Of a stretch of DNA of 64,000 nucleotides, positions 36,243-45,086 are shown piece after piece. How positions within the stretch are numbered: position 1 is the stretch's first letter; every line of letters begins with the position of its first letter. The stretch spans positions 1 to 64,000 of the forward strand of contig NZ_BNJJ01000023.1 of the NCBI RefSeq assembly GCF_016587435.1, written 5' to 3'. The position numbers and the translations under genes were made by a program. This stretch comes from Dictyobacter formicarum (lineage in GTDB: Bacteria; Chloroflexota; Ktedonobacteria; Ktedonobacterales; Ktedonobacteraceae). The notes below the pieces were generated by a model. That model saw only the letters and a program-made list of their open reading frames with translations, was not told where the DNA came from and made no database searches.

Positions 36243-37436
36243 GTGCGTTATCCAAATGCTTTAGCTCGTTTCCTGCTTAGTATTTCAATATCTTTTCAGA
36301 TAAGCCTGGTAATTTTGTCAGCGCTTGTTTCATCATTCCTCTTAATTTACACGCCATGGGTAGGACACAACCCTATTATTTATGTTGTGCCCGTCATGCT
36401 TTCTGCCTGGTTGTTCAGGCGAACGGGACTCTATCTTTGTCTTCTCTTCCTCTTCCTCATTTTCTGGCTTTTTCACTCGATGGTGATTGGCAGCCTGCTA
36501 CTATCAAATAATGATATTATTGCGACGGTTGTCAGCGTTTTTATCCTGCTTACGCTCGGATTGTTAGTGAGCGCCCAGCGTGAGGCCTCGGATTATGCTG
36601 ATGATGTGCAGGAGCAGCTACAAACTTATAGTGTGGAGCAGCAAAAGCTCAACGAGATCAAAGACCAGTTTCTGCAGAATGTCAACCACGAACTGCGTAC
36701 TCCATTGACGGCGATCTATGGATACCTGGAACTGCTGCTGGAGCACGATGATCAGTTAAATAATGAGATACGCACCACCTTTTTGCAGCATGCCATGCAA
36801 AGTTGTGATGAGCTCCAATTGCTGGTGAATAATGTGCTGGATACAATGGGAATCGAGAAGCAACGGCAAACTCTCTACATTGAACAGATTGTAGTGAGGG
36901 ATGTTCTGTTTGAAGTACTGGAGCGGTTTGATCCTCAAAGCGTGCGACGTCATGACATTTACGTTGACATCCCTGATTATGTGGTTGTCCTGGCAAATGC
37001 ACAATATTTGCGCCAGATTTTGCGCAACCTGCTCTCGAATGCTTTTAAATATGCCCCGGCGGGCACTCCTATTACCATCAGTGCCGCCCTGTATGGTATG
37101 GTTGTCCATCCCTTGCACGCCTCGCCAGAAATCTGTGTGCGCGTCAAAGATGCAGGTCCAGGTATTCCTCCAAACGAGATGTCACTGTTGTTCGGACAAT
37201 TCGTCCGCTTACGGCGCGACACCTCTGGTAGTGTACGCGGCTCGGGCCTGGGGCTCTTCTTAAGCAAGCAATTTGTCGAAGCAATGGACGGGCGCATCTG
37301 GGTCGAGAGCGAAGGGATTGAAGGGAAGGGGAGTACATTTTGTTTTACTTTGCCGTGTGTTGTGCATCCAAAAGTGGAGGCACAGACCCCTCTTTCTGAC
37401 TTTGAGCAGTTCCGCTCCCCCCTTCCCATAAATTAA
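36243..37436 (+). CDS. Membrane-bound sensor histidine kinase
   Basis: I start at the GTG at 36243 (VRYPNALARFLLS), which follows GGGGAGGAG closely; a TTG twelve codons upstream is less likely. 397 residues. Four membrane spans (about 8-115) with almost no extracellular loop form a DUF4118-like sensor, then a short coiled coil and the HisKA domain with the phospho-accepting His in NVNHELRTPLTAIYGYLELL. The HATPase_c domain shows NLLSNAFKYAP (N box), KDAGPGIPPNEM (G1), and GSGLGLFLSKQFVEAM (G2). No response regulator is adjacent, so it is an orphan kinase. The C-terminal 20 residues are unrelated to the fold. Confidence 0.9.
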   Translation: MRYPNALARFLLSISISFQISLVILSALVSSFLLIYTPWVGHNPIIYVVPVMLSAWLFRRTGLYLCLLFLFLIFWLFHSMVIGSLLLSNNDIIATVVSVFILLTLGLLVSAQREASDYADDVQEQLQTYSVEQQKLNEIKDQFLQNVNHELRTPLTAIYGYLELLLEHDDQLNNEIRTTFLQHAMQSCDELQLLVNNVLDTMGIEKQRQTLYIEQIVVRDVLFEVLERFDPQSVRRHDIYVDIPDYVVVLANAQYLRQILRNLLSNAFKYAPAGTPITISAALYGMVVHPLHASPEICVRVKDAGPGIPPNEMSLLFGQFVRLRRDTSGSVRGSGLGLFLSKQFVEAMDGRIWVESEGIEGKGSTFCFTLPCVVHPKVEAQTPLSDFEQFRSPLPIN

Positions 37437-37467
37437 TAGGTTCTTCTCCCACACTCGCCGCCTATCA

Positions 37468-37635
37468 GCGGCGGAAAAGAAAAAAAAGAAATCGGGGGCA
37501 CAGCCCCCGGTCCCCCAGTCAGGGGCTGCCGCCCCTGCACCCCGCTGATCGGCGGCGGAAAAGAAAAAAAGAAATCGGGGGCACAGCCCCCGGTCCCCCA
37601 GTCAGGGACTGCCGCCCCTGCACCCCGCTGATTGG
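37468..37635 (+). repeat. GC-rich dispersed repeat (member 4), tandem pair of 84-bp units
   Basis: Two units (37468-37551 and 37552-37635) are almost identical. Each holds an A-rich stretch, the hairpin GGGGGCACAGCCCCC, and CAGGGGCTGCCGCCCCTG. The GCCGCC/GGCGGC stem recurs at each boundary. 37437-37787 has no gene besides this. Confidence 0.85.
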
Positions 37636-37787
37636 CGGCAAAGCATGCTATACTCTGTTATAATGGATGATCGCGTATGTGATAAATATTTTTACCAACT
37701 TTTAAATCGCAATGTGCATTGATGGCACACAAAAAGCCTATTTTTTGCTACCATCATTTTCAATGACAGAAAGGTCGGGGGAGATAG

Positions 37788-40412
37788 ATGTTAAAAGAGA
37801 GCGTCCTTTATACCCTGAAAAAGATACTGCCTGCGGGCCAGGTCTTTACTGATAGAGCCAGCCTGATTGCTTATGAGGTTGATGCAGGTCTGGATAGAGG
37901 ATTGCCCGAGGGGGTGGTCTTTCCTCGCACGACTGATGAGGTAATGAATGTGATGCGCTGGGCTTCCACTCATGGTGTGCCGTTGATTGCGCGGGGGGCA
38001 GGTACAGGACTCTCCGGTGGGGCGGTGGCTGATCGTGGCGGCATTATCGTTGAGTTCGCGCATATGAATCGCCTGAATGAGCTTGATCCCCTGGGGCGCA
38101 GCGCTATTGTTGAGCCAGCCCTGATTAATCTGCGCCTGGATGAGAGGGCACAAACGATGGGACTCTATTTTCCGCCCGACCCTTCCAGTCAGCGTGCTTC
38201 AACCATGGGCGGCAATGTAGCCGAGAACTCTGGTGGTCCGCATTGCTTTAAATATGGGGTGACCACCAATTATGTGATCGGTATGAATGTAGTGTTGGGG
38301 ACCGGCGAGCGCATTCGCGCAGGTGGCCTGGCCCTGGATTATCCTGAGTATGATTTTTGTGGGTTGATTACGGGTAGCGAGGGTATGCTGGGGCTGATCA
38401 CCTCCATGTCGCTACGTCTATTGCGTCGTCCACCGGCAGTGAAGACGCTGCTGGCGATCTTTGATTCGGTGGAACAAGCGGGGACCGCGGTGTCGGCCGT
38501 CATTGCCTCCGGATTGATGCCGGCGACGATGGAGATGATGGATCAACGTATTGTGCGCATTATTGAGCCGTTCGCGCACGCAAACTTGCCACTGGATGCG
38601 GGTGCGGTTTTGATTATCGAGTTCGATGGCTATCCAGAAGGGCTGGATCGCCAGTTAGAGGAGGTCGTTCATATCCTGCAGACGCATGGTGGCAAGGATA
38701 TGCGTATCGCACGCGATGAAGAGGAGCGCTACAAGATCTGGCTGGCTCGCAAAAGTGCCGCGGGCGCCATTGCACGCGAGGCTCCGGCCCAATATACCGT
38801 GGATATTACGGTGCCACGTAGTCGCCTGGCCGAGATGCTCGCCGAAGCTAATCGTATCGGCGATGAATTTGATCTACGCATGGGCCATGTTTTTCATGCC
38901 GGCGATGGTAATTTGCATCCGTTGATCCTGGTGTCAGATCCAGATGATCAGGATCTGATTAACCGTATCCACGCAGGTGGACGCGAGATGGCTCGTTGCT
39001 GTGTAGCTATGGGAGGTAGCATCACTGGTGAGCATGGAGTTGGGATTGAGAAGCGCGACTTTATGCCCTTGATGCATAAGCCGGAGGAAATGCTGGCGAT
39101 GTGGGACGTCAAACAGGTCTTTGATCCACAGTTCTTATTGAATCCAGGTAAAGTATTTCCTACGCCAGCTCCGGGTGAGACTGGTCCCTATGCAGGCTAT
39201 GTGCCACTAGAACAACTGGTGCCGGCCACGGCCGAACTTTCCCCACAGGGATACACGCCGACTACGGCTGAAGAGGCTGCTCGCCAACTGCAAGCGCTCT
39301 CGCAGGCTGGACGAGCCGTGACCATTACCAGTGCGCCGCTGAGCAAACAGAGCAAGACCGGACCTGCTCAGATCAGTACGTCCGCTCTGCGTGGCGTGCG
39401 GGCTTATGCCCCTGAAGATCTCTATATAACCGTTGGCGCAGGTACTCCGCTGTCAGAGATTCAAGCTTTCCTGCGCGAGCGTGGACAGCATATACCGCTG
39501 GTCTCTCCGTGGCCAGATATGAGTATTGGCGCCTTGGTGGCGACCAATCTGAATGCACCTTTGCGTATGCGTTATGGCGCGGTGCGTGACGTGGTGTTGT
39601 GCGCGACGGTAGCGCTGGCGGATGGACGCGTAATTCGCACGGGTCGACCGATCGTAAAGAATGTAGCTGGTTTTGATCTGACCAAGGTGTTTGTCGGCTC
39701 ACATGGCACACTTGGCCTGCTTACCGATATCTCATTAAAAGTTTTTGCCTTGCCGCGTACACAAAAGACTCTGCTCTTTCCCGTTGAAGATCTCAGTAGC
39801 GGTCTACTCTGGGGGCAGGAGATGCTACAGCTGGCGTTGACCGCTTCAGCCATTGCATTGACACAAGATGGTGCTCAACCGCCAGAGATCTCGAGTCCCT
39901 ACCTGCTGACATATACGGCTGAAGGAGTACCTGAAGATGTCCAGGCTGAACTGGCCCAGGTGACTGAGGTATTGCAGCGGTTCAATGCACCAGCACCTTT
40001 GACGACGGAGACAATGACCGGCACAGCACTCTGGACATCCAGTATTCAAAAAGCAGGCCAGCAAGCGCTGGTTGTGCGGATCGGCGTGCCGGTAAAAAAT
40101 CTGGCTATCTACCTGGAAGGGGTTGCTCAGCTGCTGCAGGACACCTCTTATATAGTCGATTTTGCCAGTGGTTTTGTCTACGTCACGCGTGCTGTGGAAA
40201 GCGCCGAGGCGGTCAGCACGTGGCTGGACGCTTTGCGACAGATGGCCCTAACCTTGCATGGTTACGCCATTGTGCTGGCGCAGCCAGCGACGCTGGTGGG
40301 ACAACTGGAGCGCTGGGGCTACCAACCATCGAGCCTGGAGGTCATGCGCCGTTTGAAGACTCAATGGGACCCACAACATATTCTCAATCCGGCTGCTTTT
40401 GTACTGGATTAA
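37788..40412 (+). CDS. GlcD-GlcE fusion, FAD-linked glycolate-type oxidase
   Basis: 874 residues with two FAD-binding modules. Residues 1-470 match GlcD: FAD_binding_4 (VVFPRTTDEVMNVMRWASTHG, ARGAGTGLSGGAV), MGGNVAENSGGPHCFKYGVT, and the C-terminal cap with VFHAGDGNLHPLIL and GEHGVGIEKRDFM. Residues about 490-874 match GlcE: AYAPEDLYITVGAGTPLSEIQ, GALVATNLNAPLRMRYGAVRD, KNVAGFDLTKVFVGSHGTLG. In Escherichia coli these are separate subunits of glycolate oxidase together with the iron-sulfur subunit GlcF. Here the two are fused, and glcF is absent from the window. Substrate glycolate or D-lactate is inferred. GGGGGAG precedes the ATG. Confidence 0.88.
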   Translation: MLKESVLYTLKKILPAGQVFTDRASLIAYEVDAGLDRGLPEGVVFPRTTDEVMNVMRWASTHGVPLIARGAGTGLSGGAVADRGGIIVEFAHMNRLNELDPLGRSAIVEPALINLRLDERAQTMGLYFPPDPSSQRASTMGGNVAENSGGPHCFKYGVTTNYVIGMNVVLGTGERIRAGGLALDYPEYDFCGLITGSEGMLGLITSMSLRLLRRPPAVKTLLAIFDSVEQAGTAVSAVIASGLMPATMEMMDQRIVRIIEPFAHANLPLDAGAVLIIEFDGYPEGLDRQLEEVVHILQTHGGKDMRIARDEEERYKIWLARKSAAGAIAREAPAQYTVDITVPRSRLAEMLAEANRIGDEFDLRMGHVFHAGDGNLHPLILVSDPDDQDLINRIHAGGREMARCCVAMGGSITGEHGVGIEKRDFMPLMHKPEEMLAMWDVKQVFDPQFLLNPGKVFPTPAPGETGPYAGYVPLEQLVPATAELSPQGYTPTTAEEAARQLQALSQAGRAVTITSAPLSKQSKTGPAQISTSALRGVRAYAPEDLYITVGAGTPLSEIQAFLRERGQHIPLVSPWPDMSIGALVATNLNAPLRMRYGAVRDVVLCATVALADGRVIRTGRPIVKNVAGFDLTKVFVGSHGTLGLLTDISLKVFALPRTQKTLLFPVEDLSSGLLWGQEMLQLALTASAIALTQDGAQPPEISSPYLLTYTAEGVPEDVQAELAQVTEVLQRFNAPAPLTTETMTGTALWTSSIQKAGQQALVVRIGVPVKNLAIYLEGVAQLLQDTSYIVDFASGFVYVTRAVESAEAVSTWLDALRQMALTLHGYAIVLAQPATLVGQLERWGYQPSSLEVMRRLKTQWDPQHILNPAAFVLD

Positions 40413-40534
40413 CGCCAGTTGGCACCTCTGTTTTGTATCTTTTTTTGCCGTTCCTGCGTGCCTTACAACAAGAGGGGTTGTGATTTTTCCAATTTATATG
40501 TATGTACTCATAGTAAAAAAGGAGGTCATCAGCT

Positions 40535-40786
40535 ATGTCTGAGCAGTATGGGCAAAAAGATAAGAGCAAACAGCCAGGTGAAGCAGAATTATATGGAGCT
40601 CAGGGAAACGAGGGGCAATATGGTCAGGGCCAGTATGACAGCAAAGGCAAACCTGACCCCCATGGCTCTCAGGGGCAGCAGATCCATCCTGATGACCAGG
40701 CGCGTAAAAGTGATCGCTCTCGTACTTCCAATACCAGGGCGGATTCCAGGGATCAAGCGACCCAGCCTGAGGTGCCACAAGATTAA
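40535..40786 (+). CDS. Small hydrophilic, Gln/Gly-rich protein
   Basis: 83 residues, no membrane segment, rich in Gln, Gly, Asp and Ser (SEQYGQKDKSKQPGEAELYG; YGQGQYDSKGKPDPHG). It looks intrinsically disordered, similar in composition to stress-related hydrophilin or spore-coat-like proteins; no family was recognised. A strong AGGAGG eight bases before the ATG and a strong terminator after the stop make it a real, probably well-expressed gene transcribed alone. Confidence 0.75.
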   Translation: MSEQYGQKDKSKQPGEAELYGAQGNEGQYGQGQYDSKGKPDPHGSQGQQIHPDDQARKSDRSRTSNTRADSRDQATQPEVPQD

Positions 40787-40803
40787 ATTTAAAAGTAGCC
40801 AAA

Positions 40804-40840
40804 AAGACGAGGTTGCTGCTGGCAACCTCGTCTTTTTTTA
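40804..40840 (+). terminator. Strong Rho-independent terminator
   Basis: Perfect 13-bp stem AAGACGAGGTTGC/GCAACCTCGTCTT with a five-base loop, followed by seven Ts. Confidence 0.93.
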
Positions 40841-40853
40841 TCAACATTGTAAG

Positions 40854-40894
40854 TTATCCACATATTAGAACACTTGTCCACATAGTTATCCACA
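40854..40894 (+). promoter_or_regulatory. Cluster of three DnaA-box-like sites
   Basis: TTATCCACA at 40854-40862 and 40886-40894 are perfect DnaA boxes; TTGTCCACA at 40874-40882 has one mismatch. About 320 bp of AT-rich DNA follow up to the sigma factor gene, with no gene inside. There is no dnaA, dnaN or rpmH nearby, so a chromosomal origin is unlikely; a DnaA-titrating or DnaA-regulated promoter site is more plausible. Confidence 0.55.
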
Positions 40895-41172
40895 TTCCGC
40901 TCTGTGGCCTTTTTTTTAATTTTTACAGATGTGTCTATTTGTATCACAATGACAGTTGTGAATCGTAATCTAAGAAAGAAGCTTAGTTCCTCTAATAAAA
41001 CCTCACCTTTTGACTCCAATCAGACCTCAAGCTTAGAATGAGATAAGAAGTAGATTAGAGAGAGATTAAAAATAGAATTTCAGATCATTTTAAGCAATTA
41101 CCAAGCTTGTTTTAATTTCTTAAAATTACGCTTAGAGCGCATTACAGTAGAGCTTATAATCTCGAAAAACGC

Positions 41173-41201
41173 TTGCAATTTCAATCTGAAAAATCTATGC
41201 T
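41173..41201 (+). promoter_or_regulatory. Candidate promoter of the ECF sigma factor
   Basis: TTGCAA (41173-41178), 17 bases, TATGCT (41196-41201), 32 bases before the ATG. Confidence 0.45.
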
Positions 41202-41233
41202 ATAGAAGTCAAAAGAAAGTGAGGTTGTTAATA

Positions 41234-41878
41234 ATGCAAGTTAAAGAACGCACTCGAATTCAGAAACCCCAGAATAATAATGAAATTACTGATGGGATGT
41301 TAGTTACACGTACACTCTCAGGTGACCAGCAGTCATTTGAAGTATTAGTGCAACGCTACAATACACCACTCTTCAATTTTATTTGTCATTTGTTGGGTGA
41401 TTATGATCTGGCCTGTGACGTTTCTCAGCAAGTCTTTTTACAACTTTACATTTCGATGCCTACCCTACGTACAGGCGAGCCTCTAAAAGCCTGGCTATTC
41501 CAGGTCGCACGTAACCGCTGTCTGGACGAACTGCGCCGTAAACGTTCGATCCACTTCTCGGAGCTTGAGGCCAGTCACGACGACGACGAACTGTCTCCCC
41601 TGGATATTATGCCCGATACCCAGCCGCTGCCAGACGAAATGGCTGAGCGCAGTGATCTGCAACAGGCCCTGCGTAACGCTATTGATGCCCTGCCGCCCAA
41701 ATTCCGTTCCGTGGTACTGCTGCGTTATGCCAGCCAGTTAAGTTTCTCTGAAATTGGAAAAACCTTGAGCATGCCTGAGGCAACTGCGAAAACATATTTC
41801 CAGCGTGCGCGCCCATTGTTGCGTGCAGCTATGGCTAAACACTGGAAACCAGAGCAGGTTGAAGAGGCCGCATCCTAA
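41234..41878 (+). CDS. ECF-type RNA polymerase sigma factor
   Basis: 214 residues from the ATG at 41234 (MQVKERTRIQKPQ); GAGG lies nine bases upstream, and the open frame starts five codons earlier at a GTG. Sigma region 2 is clear (FEVLVQRYNTPLFNFICHLLGDYDLACDVSQQVFLQLY ... AWLFQVARNRCLDELRRKR), then an acidic linker, and region 4 (ALPPKFRSVVLLRYASQLSFSEIGKTLSMPEATAKTYFQRARPLL), a helix-turn-helix that reads the -35 box. It directs transcription of a regulon in response to some signal. The small acidic gene 118 bp downstream could be connected with its control. Confidence 0.92.
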   Translation: MQVKERTRIQKPQNNNEITDGMLVTRTLSGDQQSFEVLVQRYNTPLFNFICHLLGDYDLACDVSQQVFLQLYISMPTLRTGEPLKAWLFQVARNRCLDELRRKRSIHFSELEASHDDDELSPLDIMPDTQPLPDEMAERSDLQQALRNAIDALPPKFRSVVLLRYASQLSFSEIGKTLSMPEATAKTYFQRARPLLRAAMAKHWKPEQVEEAAS

Positions 41879-41996
41879 TGTTTCTTAAGAGTTAGCTGGA
41901 TTTTTGATAAGAAACCTTGGAAAAACTGAAACTTCTTTCTAATGTTATTCGTGTTAAAAACAGATGACACATACGAATAACGTAGAGGGAGTTCTT

Positions 41997-42203
41997 ATGA
42001 ATAATGTATCACTGAATCTGCTGGAAAACGATTTTGATAACGACGCGGATATCGATGAGCTTTTCGAACAATTGGAACAATTCGAGCCGCCAGTTGATAT
42101 GGTTGATCGTATTATGCAAGCAGTTGCTCAGCTTCCTCTTAGCTATAATAAGAAACCTGTGTCGCCATGGTCAAACTTAGAAGTATTGGCGATTGCACAA
42201 TAA
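41997..42203 (+). CDS. Small acidic protein next to the sigma factor
   Basis: 68 residues from the ATG at 41997 (MNNVSLNLLENDFDN), with AGGGAG six bases upstream. The middle (DIDELFEQLEQFEPPVDMVDRIMQAVAQLP) resembles the start of short anti-sigma or zinc-finger-free regulatory helices, but there is no HXXXCXXC motif or membrane span. Function unknown. Position directly after the ECF sigma gene suggests, but does not prove, a regulatory link. A terminator follows 28 bp after the stop. Confidence 0.65.
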   Translation: MNNVSLNLLENDFDNDADIDELFEQLEQFEPPVDMVDRIMQAVAQLPLSYNKKPVSPWSNLEVLAIAQ

Positions 42204-42231
42204 ATCACTTTCTGCATAATGATAATATAAT

Positions 42232-42265
42232 AAAAAAAGCGGGCCCATTGGGGGCCGCTTTTTTT
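42232..42265 (+). terminator. Terminator after the small acidic gene
   Basis: GC-rich stem AAAGCGG.CCC/GGG.CCGCTTT with loop ATTG, then seven Ts. Confidence 0.85.
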
Positions 42266-42365
42266 ATGCCTGAATAACCCTGGACGTGACTTCTGACCCG
42301 TGCTAGCTTGCTTAGGTGAAAAGGACAGTGTAGACTAGAATAAGATTTTTTGCTGGAGATTATTG

Positions 42366-42539
42366 ATGCGAAACATTGCCCTACAAACCTATGTCTTGCT
42401 GGCTGGTGCCGCCTTAATATTGGTGGCGGTTATCATTGCCCTGACAGGTGGCACTACCTCTAACTATATGACCGTGGGTGGTATTGGCGCCGGTGTTGTG
42501 CTTGCCTACTTCATGACCCGACCCCGCAAGCAGAGCTGA
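42366..42539 (+). CDS. Small two-span membrane protein
   Basis: 57 residues from the ATG at 42366 (MRNIALQTYVLLAGAALILV), stop TGA at 42537. Two hydrophobic helices (about 8-28 and 34-50) are separated by GGTTSNYMT, and the C-terminus RPRKQS is basic, so both ends probably face the cytosol. GGAG lies six bases upstream. No family recognised. Confidence 0.55.
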   Translation: MRNIALQTYVLLAGAALILVAVIIALTGGTTSNYMTVGGIGAGVVLAYFMTRPRKQS

Positions 42540-42706
42540 CTGGTAACTCGCCAGTATCCTGACCTTGAAATAGCGTGCATAAGAAAATATTCTCTGCAGC
42601 ACGAGGAAAAGTAGCATCTTGCTTCGTCCTATGCTACAGTTTATTCAGACTATAAACAATAGCTTATGTATTTATCTATCTCTTTCAAGGGAAGGAAGCA
42701 AATCTT

Positions 42707-42865
42707 ATGGTACAGGATGTACTAAAAAAAGCCAATAAAATCTCATTTTTGCTTATCAAAGACGACAAAACTGGAGATACCATCTTTAATCTTCCTGTTT
42801 GGATGGTTGCCGTAGCTGCCATCGTCGTTTTTAGCCTGATCCGCTTGCGTAAAGCCCGTTCTTGA
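42707..42865 (+). CDS. Small membrane protein, DUF4342-like
   Basis: 52 residues from the ATG at 42707, preceded by AAGGAAG. The sequence (VLKKANKISFLLIKDDKTGD then TIFNLPVWMVAVAAIVVFSL) has a short helix, a beta hairpin and one membrane span, and ends with basic residues RLRKARS. This order resembles the C-terminal part of DUF4342 proteins; that comparison is from memory and is tentative. Followed by a perfect hairpin at 42951-42976. Confidence 0.5.
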   Translation: MVQDVLKKANKISFLLIKDDKTGDTIFNLPVWMVAVAAIVVFSLIRLRKARS

Positions 42866-42950
42866 AACAAGCGTCGGGTTTGATTAAATGCACAAGTCGC
42901 TGCAATCTACTACCTCCAATCTACTTATCGTCCTGAAAAGAGCTAGCTGG

Positions 42951-42976
42951 AAAGATGAGCTGGACAGCTCATCTTT
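42951..42976 (+). terminator. Perfect 11-bp hairpin
   Basis: AAAGATGAGCT/AGCTCATCTTT around GGAC, ending in TTT; may terminate the 42707 gene. Confidence 0.55.
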
Positions 42977-43080
42977 GAGTCCTGTCGCGGTGAACCAATG
43001 CACAAATCCCTGACCGGCGCAGAAAGTATCGCCGGCCCAACCCTTTGCCTTCATGCAAAAGCGAGATAAACCCAACAAGA

Positions 43081-43138
43081 AAAGAGAACGAAATCGTAGG
43101 TGCTGAGCTTATCCCAGCACCTACGATTTCATTCTCTT
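43081..43138. terminator. Long bidirectional hairpin between convergent genes
   Basis: 16-bp perfect stem (43090-43105 and 43115-43130) extended outwards by AAAGAGAA/TTCTCTTT. It lies between the plus-strand small genes and minus-strand ridA and could stop transcripts from both sides. Confidence 0.7.
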
Positions 43139-43206
43139 TATGTTTTTTGCTTTATTTACCGTCTCCAAATCAAATGAAAGGTATTGGACACAGGAACGTG
43201 CGTTCC

Positions 43207-43617
43207 CTACTCGGGTAGATGGGCGACCGCCTCGATTTCAATCAGTAATTCTTCTCTGACCAGTCTGCGTATTTCAACCAGTGTGCTTGCTGGTGGATTC
43301 TGGGTGTTCACATAGCGGTCGCGTACCTCGCGCAGGATGGGTACCTGTGAGATATCGACGACGTACATGTTTAGTTTGATAACATGGGTGAAGTCGGCTC
43401 CAACGGCGACCAGGGCGGTTTTGATATTTTCAAAGACCTGTTGCGTCTGGGCGCGGAAGTCATTGCGGCCGACGATTTCTCCGGATGGGTTGATGGCCAC
43501 CTGGCCAGAGATGAAAATCGTCCGTCCACCGGTTACCTCAACCACGTGGCTGTAGCCGGCGGTACCTGGCAGCGTCGAGGGATTAATGAAGTGCGTCTGT
43601 GTTGATTGATCGCTCAC
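43207..43617 (-). CDS. RidA/YjgF/UK114-family deaminase
   Basis: 136 residues. RidA proteins hydrolyse reactive enamine/imine intermediates such as 2-aminoacrylate. Visible: GTAGYSHVVEVTGGRTIFISGQVAINPSGEIVG, the trimer core with QQVFENIKTALVAVGADFTHVIKLNMYV, and the C-terminal ASTLVEIRRLVREELLIEIEAVA with the conserved Arg and Glu of the active site. Some RidA subfamilies lack deaminase activity; the Arg needed for it seems present (IRR). It stands alone; its start lies about 186 bp from the MFS gene end on the same strand. Confidence 0.9.
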   Translation of the reverse strand: MSDQSTQTHFINPSTLPGTAGYSHVVEVTGGRTIFISGQVAINPSGEIVGRNDFRAQTQQVFENIKTALVAVGADFTHVIKLNMYVVDISQVPILREVRDRYVNTQNPPASTLVEIRRLVREELLIEIEAVAHLPE

Positions 43618-43802
43618 TATTTTTCCTTTCTCGTGGTCTTACATGGATCAAAATTACTGCCCGCAAAGACGTCAAACGAGGCATCGTTATTTAGCTCTAT
43701 GGCTGCGTCCACCAATCGCTGATCAAGTCGCATTTCTTACCTCGGCTAATTCTTTATATTTTTATTTCGCTATTTTAGCCAGAATCATTGTAGCATCACT
43801 GA

Positions 43803-45086
43803 TCAATGGGAGCCAGGGCGGCAGAGGATGAAGAAGGTTGCCAGGGTGGCAAGCGCAAACGCGGCGATTGCTGTCCCCATGGGAACCGCGCTGGCGGAAC
43901 CGCTAAGCCCCACTATGGGTGCGACCAGTGCTCCGATGGCGAGTTGCAACACGCCCAGCAGGGCCGAGGCGCTCCCGGCAGCCCGTGTGTTGGCGAGTGC
44001 CAGCGTGGTGGCGTTAGGCATGATCAAGCCCAGGCTAGAAGCCAATATAAAGAATGCGGGTATCAGACCGATGAGTCCAATGCCACTGATGGTGACCGCG
44101 AAGGTGGCGATTCCCCCAGCGGCGATGATGGCGTAGCCCCAGGTCAGCAGGGTTTGTGATGAGAGGCGACTAACCAGCCTGGAATTGATCTGTGCTACGA
44201 TGACGATGCCGAGGGCATTGATGCCGAAGATGATGCCCAGCAACTGGGGTGAGACACCGTACATATTTTGTAGAATGAAGGGCGAGACGGAAATGTAGAT
44301 GATGCAGGCGGTGAAGGCGAAGCCGCAGGAGAGCGCATAGCCCAGGAAGCGGTGATCGGTCAGCAGATCGCGAAAGGCCACCAGCGTCGCGCCGATGCCG
44401 CCGCTCTGGCGCTGGCTGATGGGCAGAGTTTCCCTTAAGTCGAACAATACGGCAAGCAACATGAAAATCCCAAAGAGCGCCAGGGTCCCAAAGACGCCGT
44501 GCCATGAGGTGAATCTGAGTAGCTGACCGCCGATAATGGGCGCGACCATGGGAGCAATGCCGTTGATTTGCATCAGGAGTGAGAAGAAACGCGCCTGCGC
44601 GATGCCGGTGTAGAGATCGCTGACGATAGCGAGCGCGATAGCGATGCCCGCTGCCCCCGCCACCCCTTGCAAGAAGCGCAGCAGGATTAATATAGTAATC
44701 GAGGGAGCAACCATACAAAGCAGTGATGTAACTACATAGATTGCCACCCCTATAAGTAGGGGCCAGCGCCTACCGCTTGCATCGCTGATCGGCCCCACCA
44801 CAATCTGACCCAGGGCCAGGCCGAGAATGAAGGCGCTCAGAGTCATTTGGGCTTGCGAAGTAGTGGCCAGCAGGTCATGACTAAGGGCTGGTAGTGAGGG
44901 CACATACATATCATTCGCTAGCGGACCCAGCGCTCCTAGCCCACCCAGTATCAGCACATCGCGCAGCCGAATCCTGATTTCTGTCTGCTTGCCATCTGCT
45001 ATGATCTGTTCATCGAACCTATTAATCGCGCCCAGTGCGCTTCTCTGCCTGGTGGGTTGTTTTGTGGATAAATTATGTGTCGCCAT
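43803..45086 (-). CDS. MFS multidrug efflux transporter, Bcr/CflA family
   Basis: 427 residues from the ATG at 45086 (MATHNLSTKQPTRQRS); the open frame runs 47 codons further but crosses the divergent promoter region and the LysR start. Twelve membrane spans. The Bcr/CflA signature is present: LGGLGALGPLANDMYVPSLPAL in span 1, the MFS motif GQIVVGPISDASGRRWPLL, and LRFLQGVAGAAGIAIALAI. It exports drugs or other small molecules by proton antiport. A LysR gene is divergently transcribed 141 bp away and probably controls it. Confidence 0.92.
   Translation of the reverse strand: MATHNLSTKQPTRQRSALGAINRFDEQIIADGKQTEIRIRLRDVLILGGLGALGPLANDMYVPSLPALSHDLLATTSQAQMTLSAFILGLALGQIVVGPISDASGRRWPLLIGVAIYVVTSLLCMVAPSITILILLRFLQGVAGAAGIAIALAIVSDLYTGIAQARFFSLLMQINGIAPMVAPIIGGQLLRFTSWHGVFGTLALFGIFMLLAVLFDLRETLPISQRQSGGIGATLVAFRDLLTDHRFLGYALSCGFAFTACIIYISVSPFILQNMYGVSPQLLGIIFGINALGIVIVAQINSRLVSRLSSQTLLTWGYAIIAAGGIATFAVTISGIGLIGLIPAFFILASSLGLIMPNATTLALANTRAAGSASALLGVLQLAIGALVAPIVGLSGSASAVPMGTAIAAFALATLATFFILCRPGSH

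Noticed and set aside
37468..37635. CRISPR-like array
   Set aside because: Tandem 84-bp units without distinct spacers; belongs to the dispersed GC-rich repeat family.
40854..41218. Chromosomal replication origin
   Set aside because: Three DnaA boxes alone are not enough; no dnaA, dnaN, rpmH or gyr genes are near. Kept only as a DnaA-box cluster.
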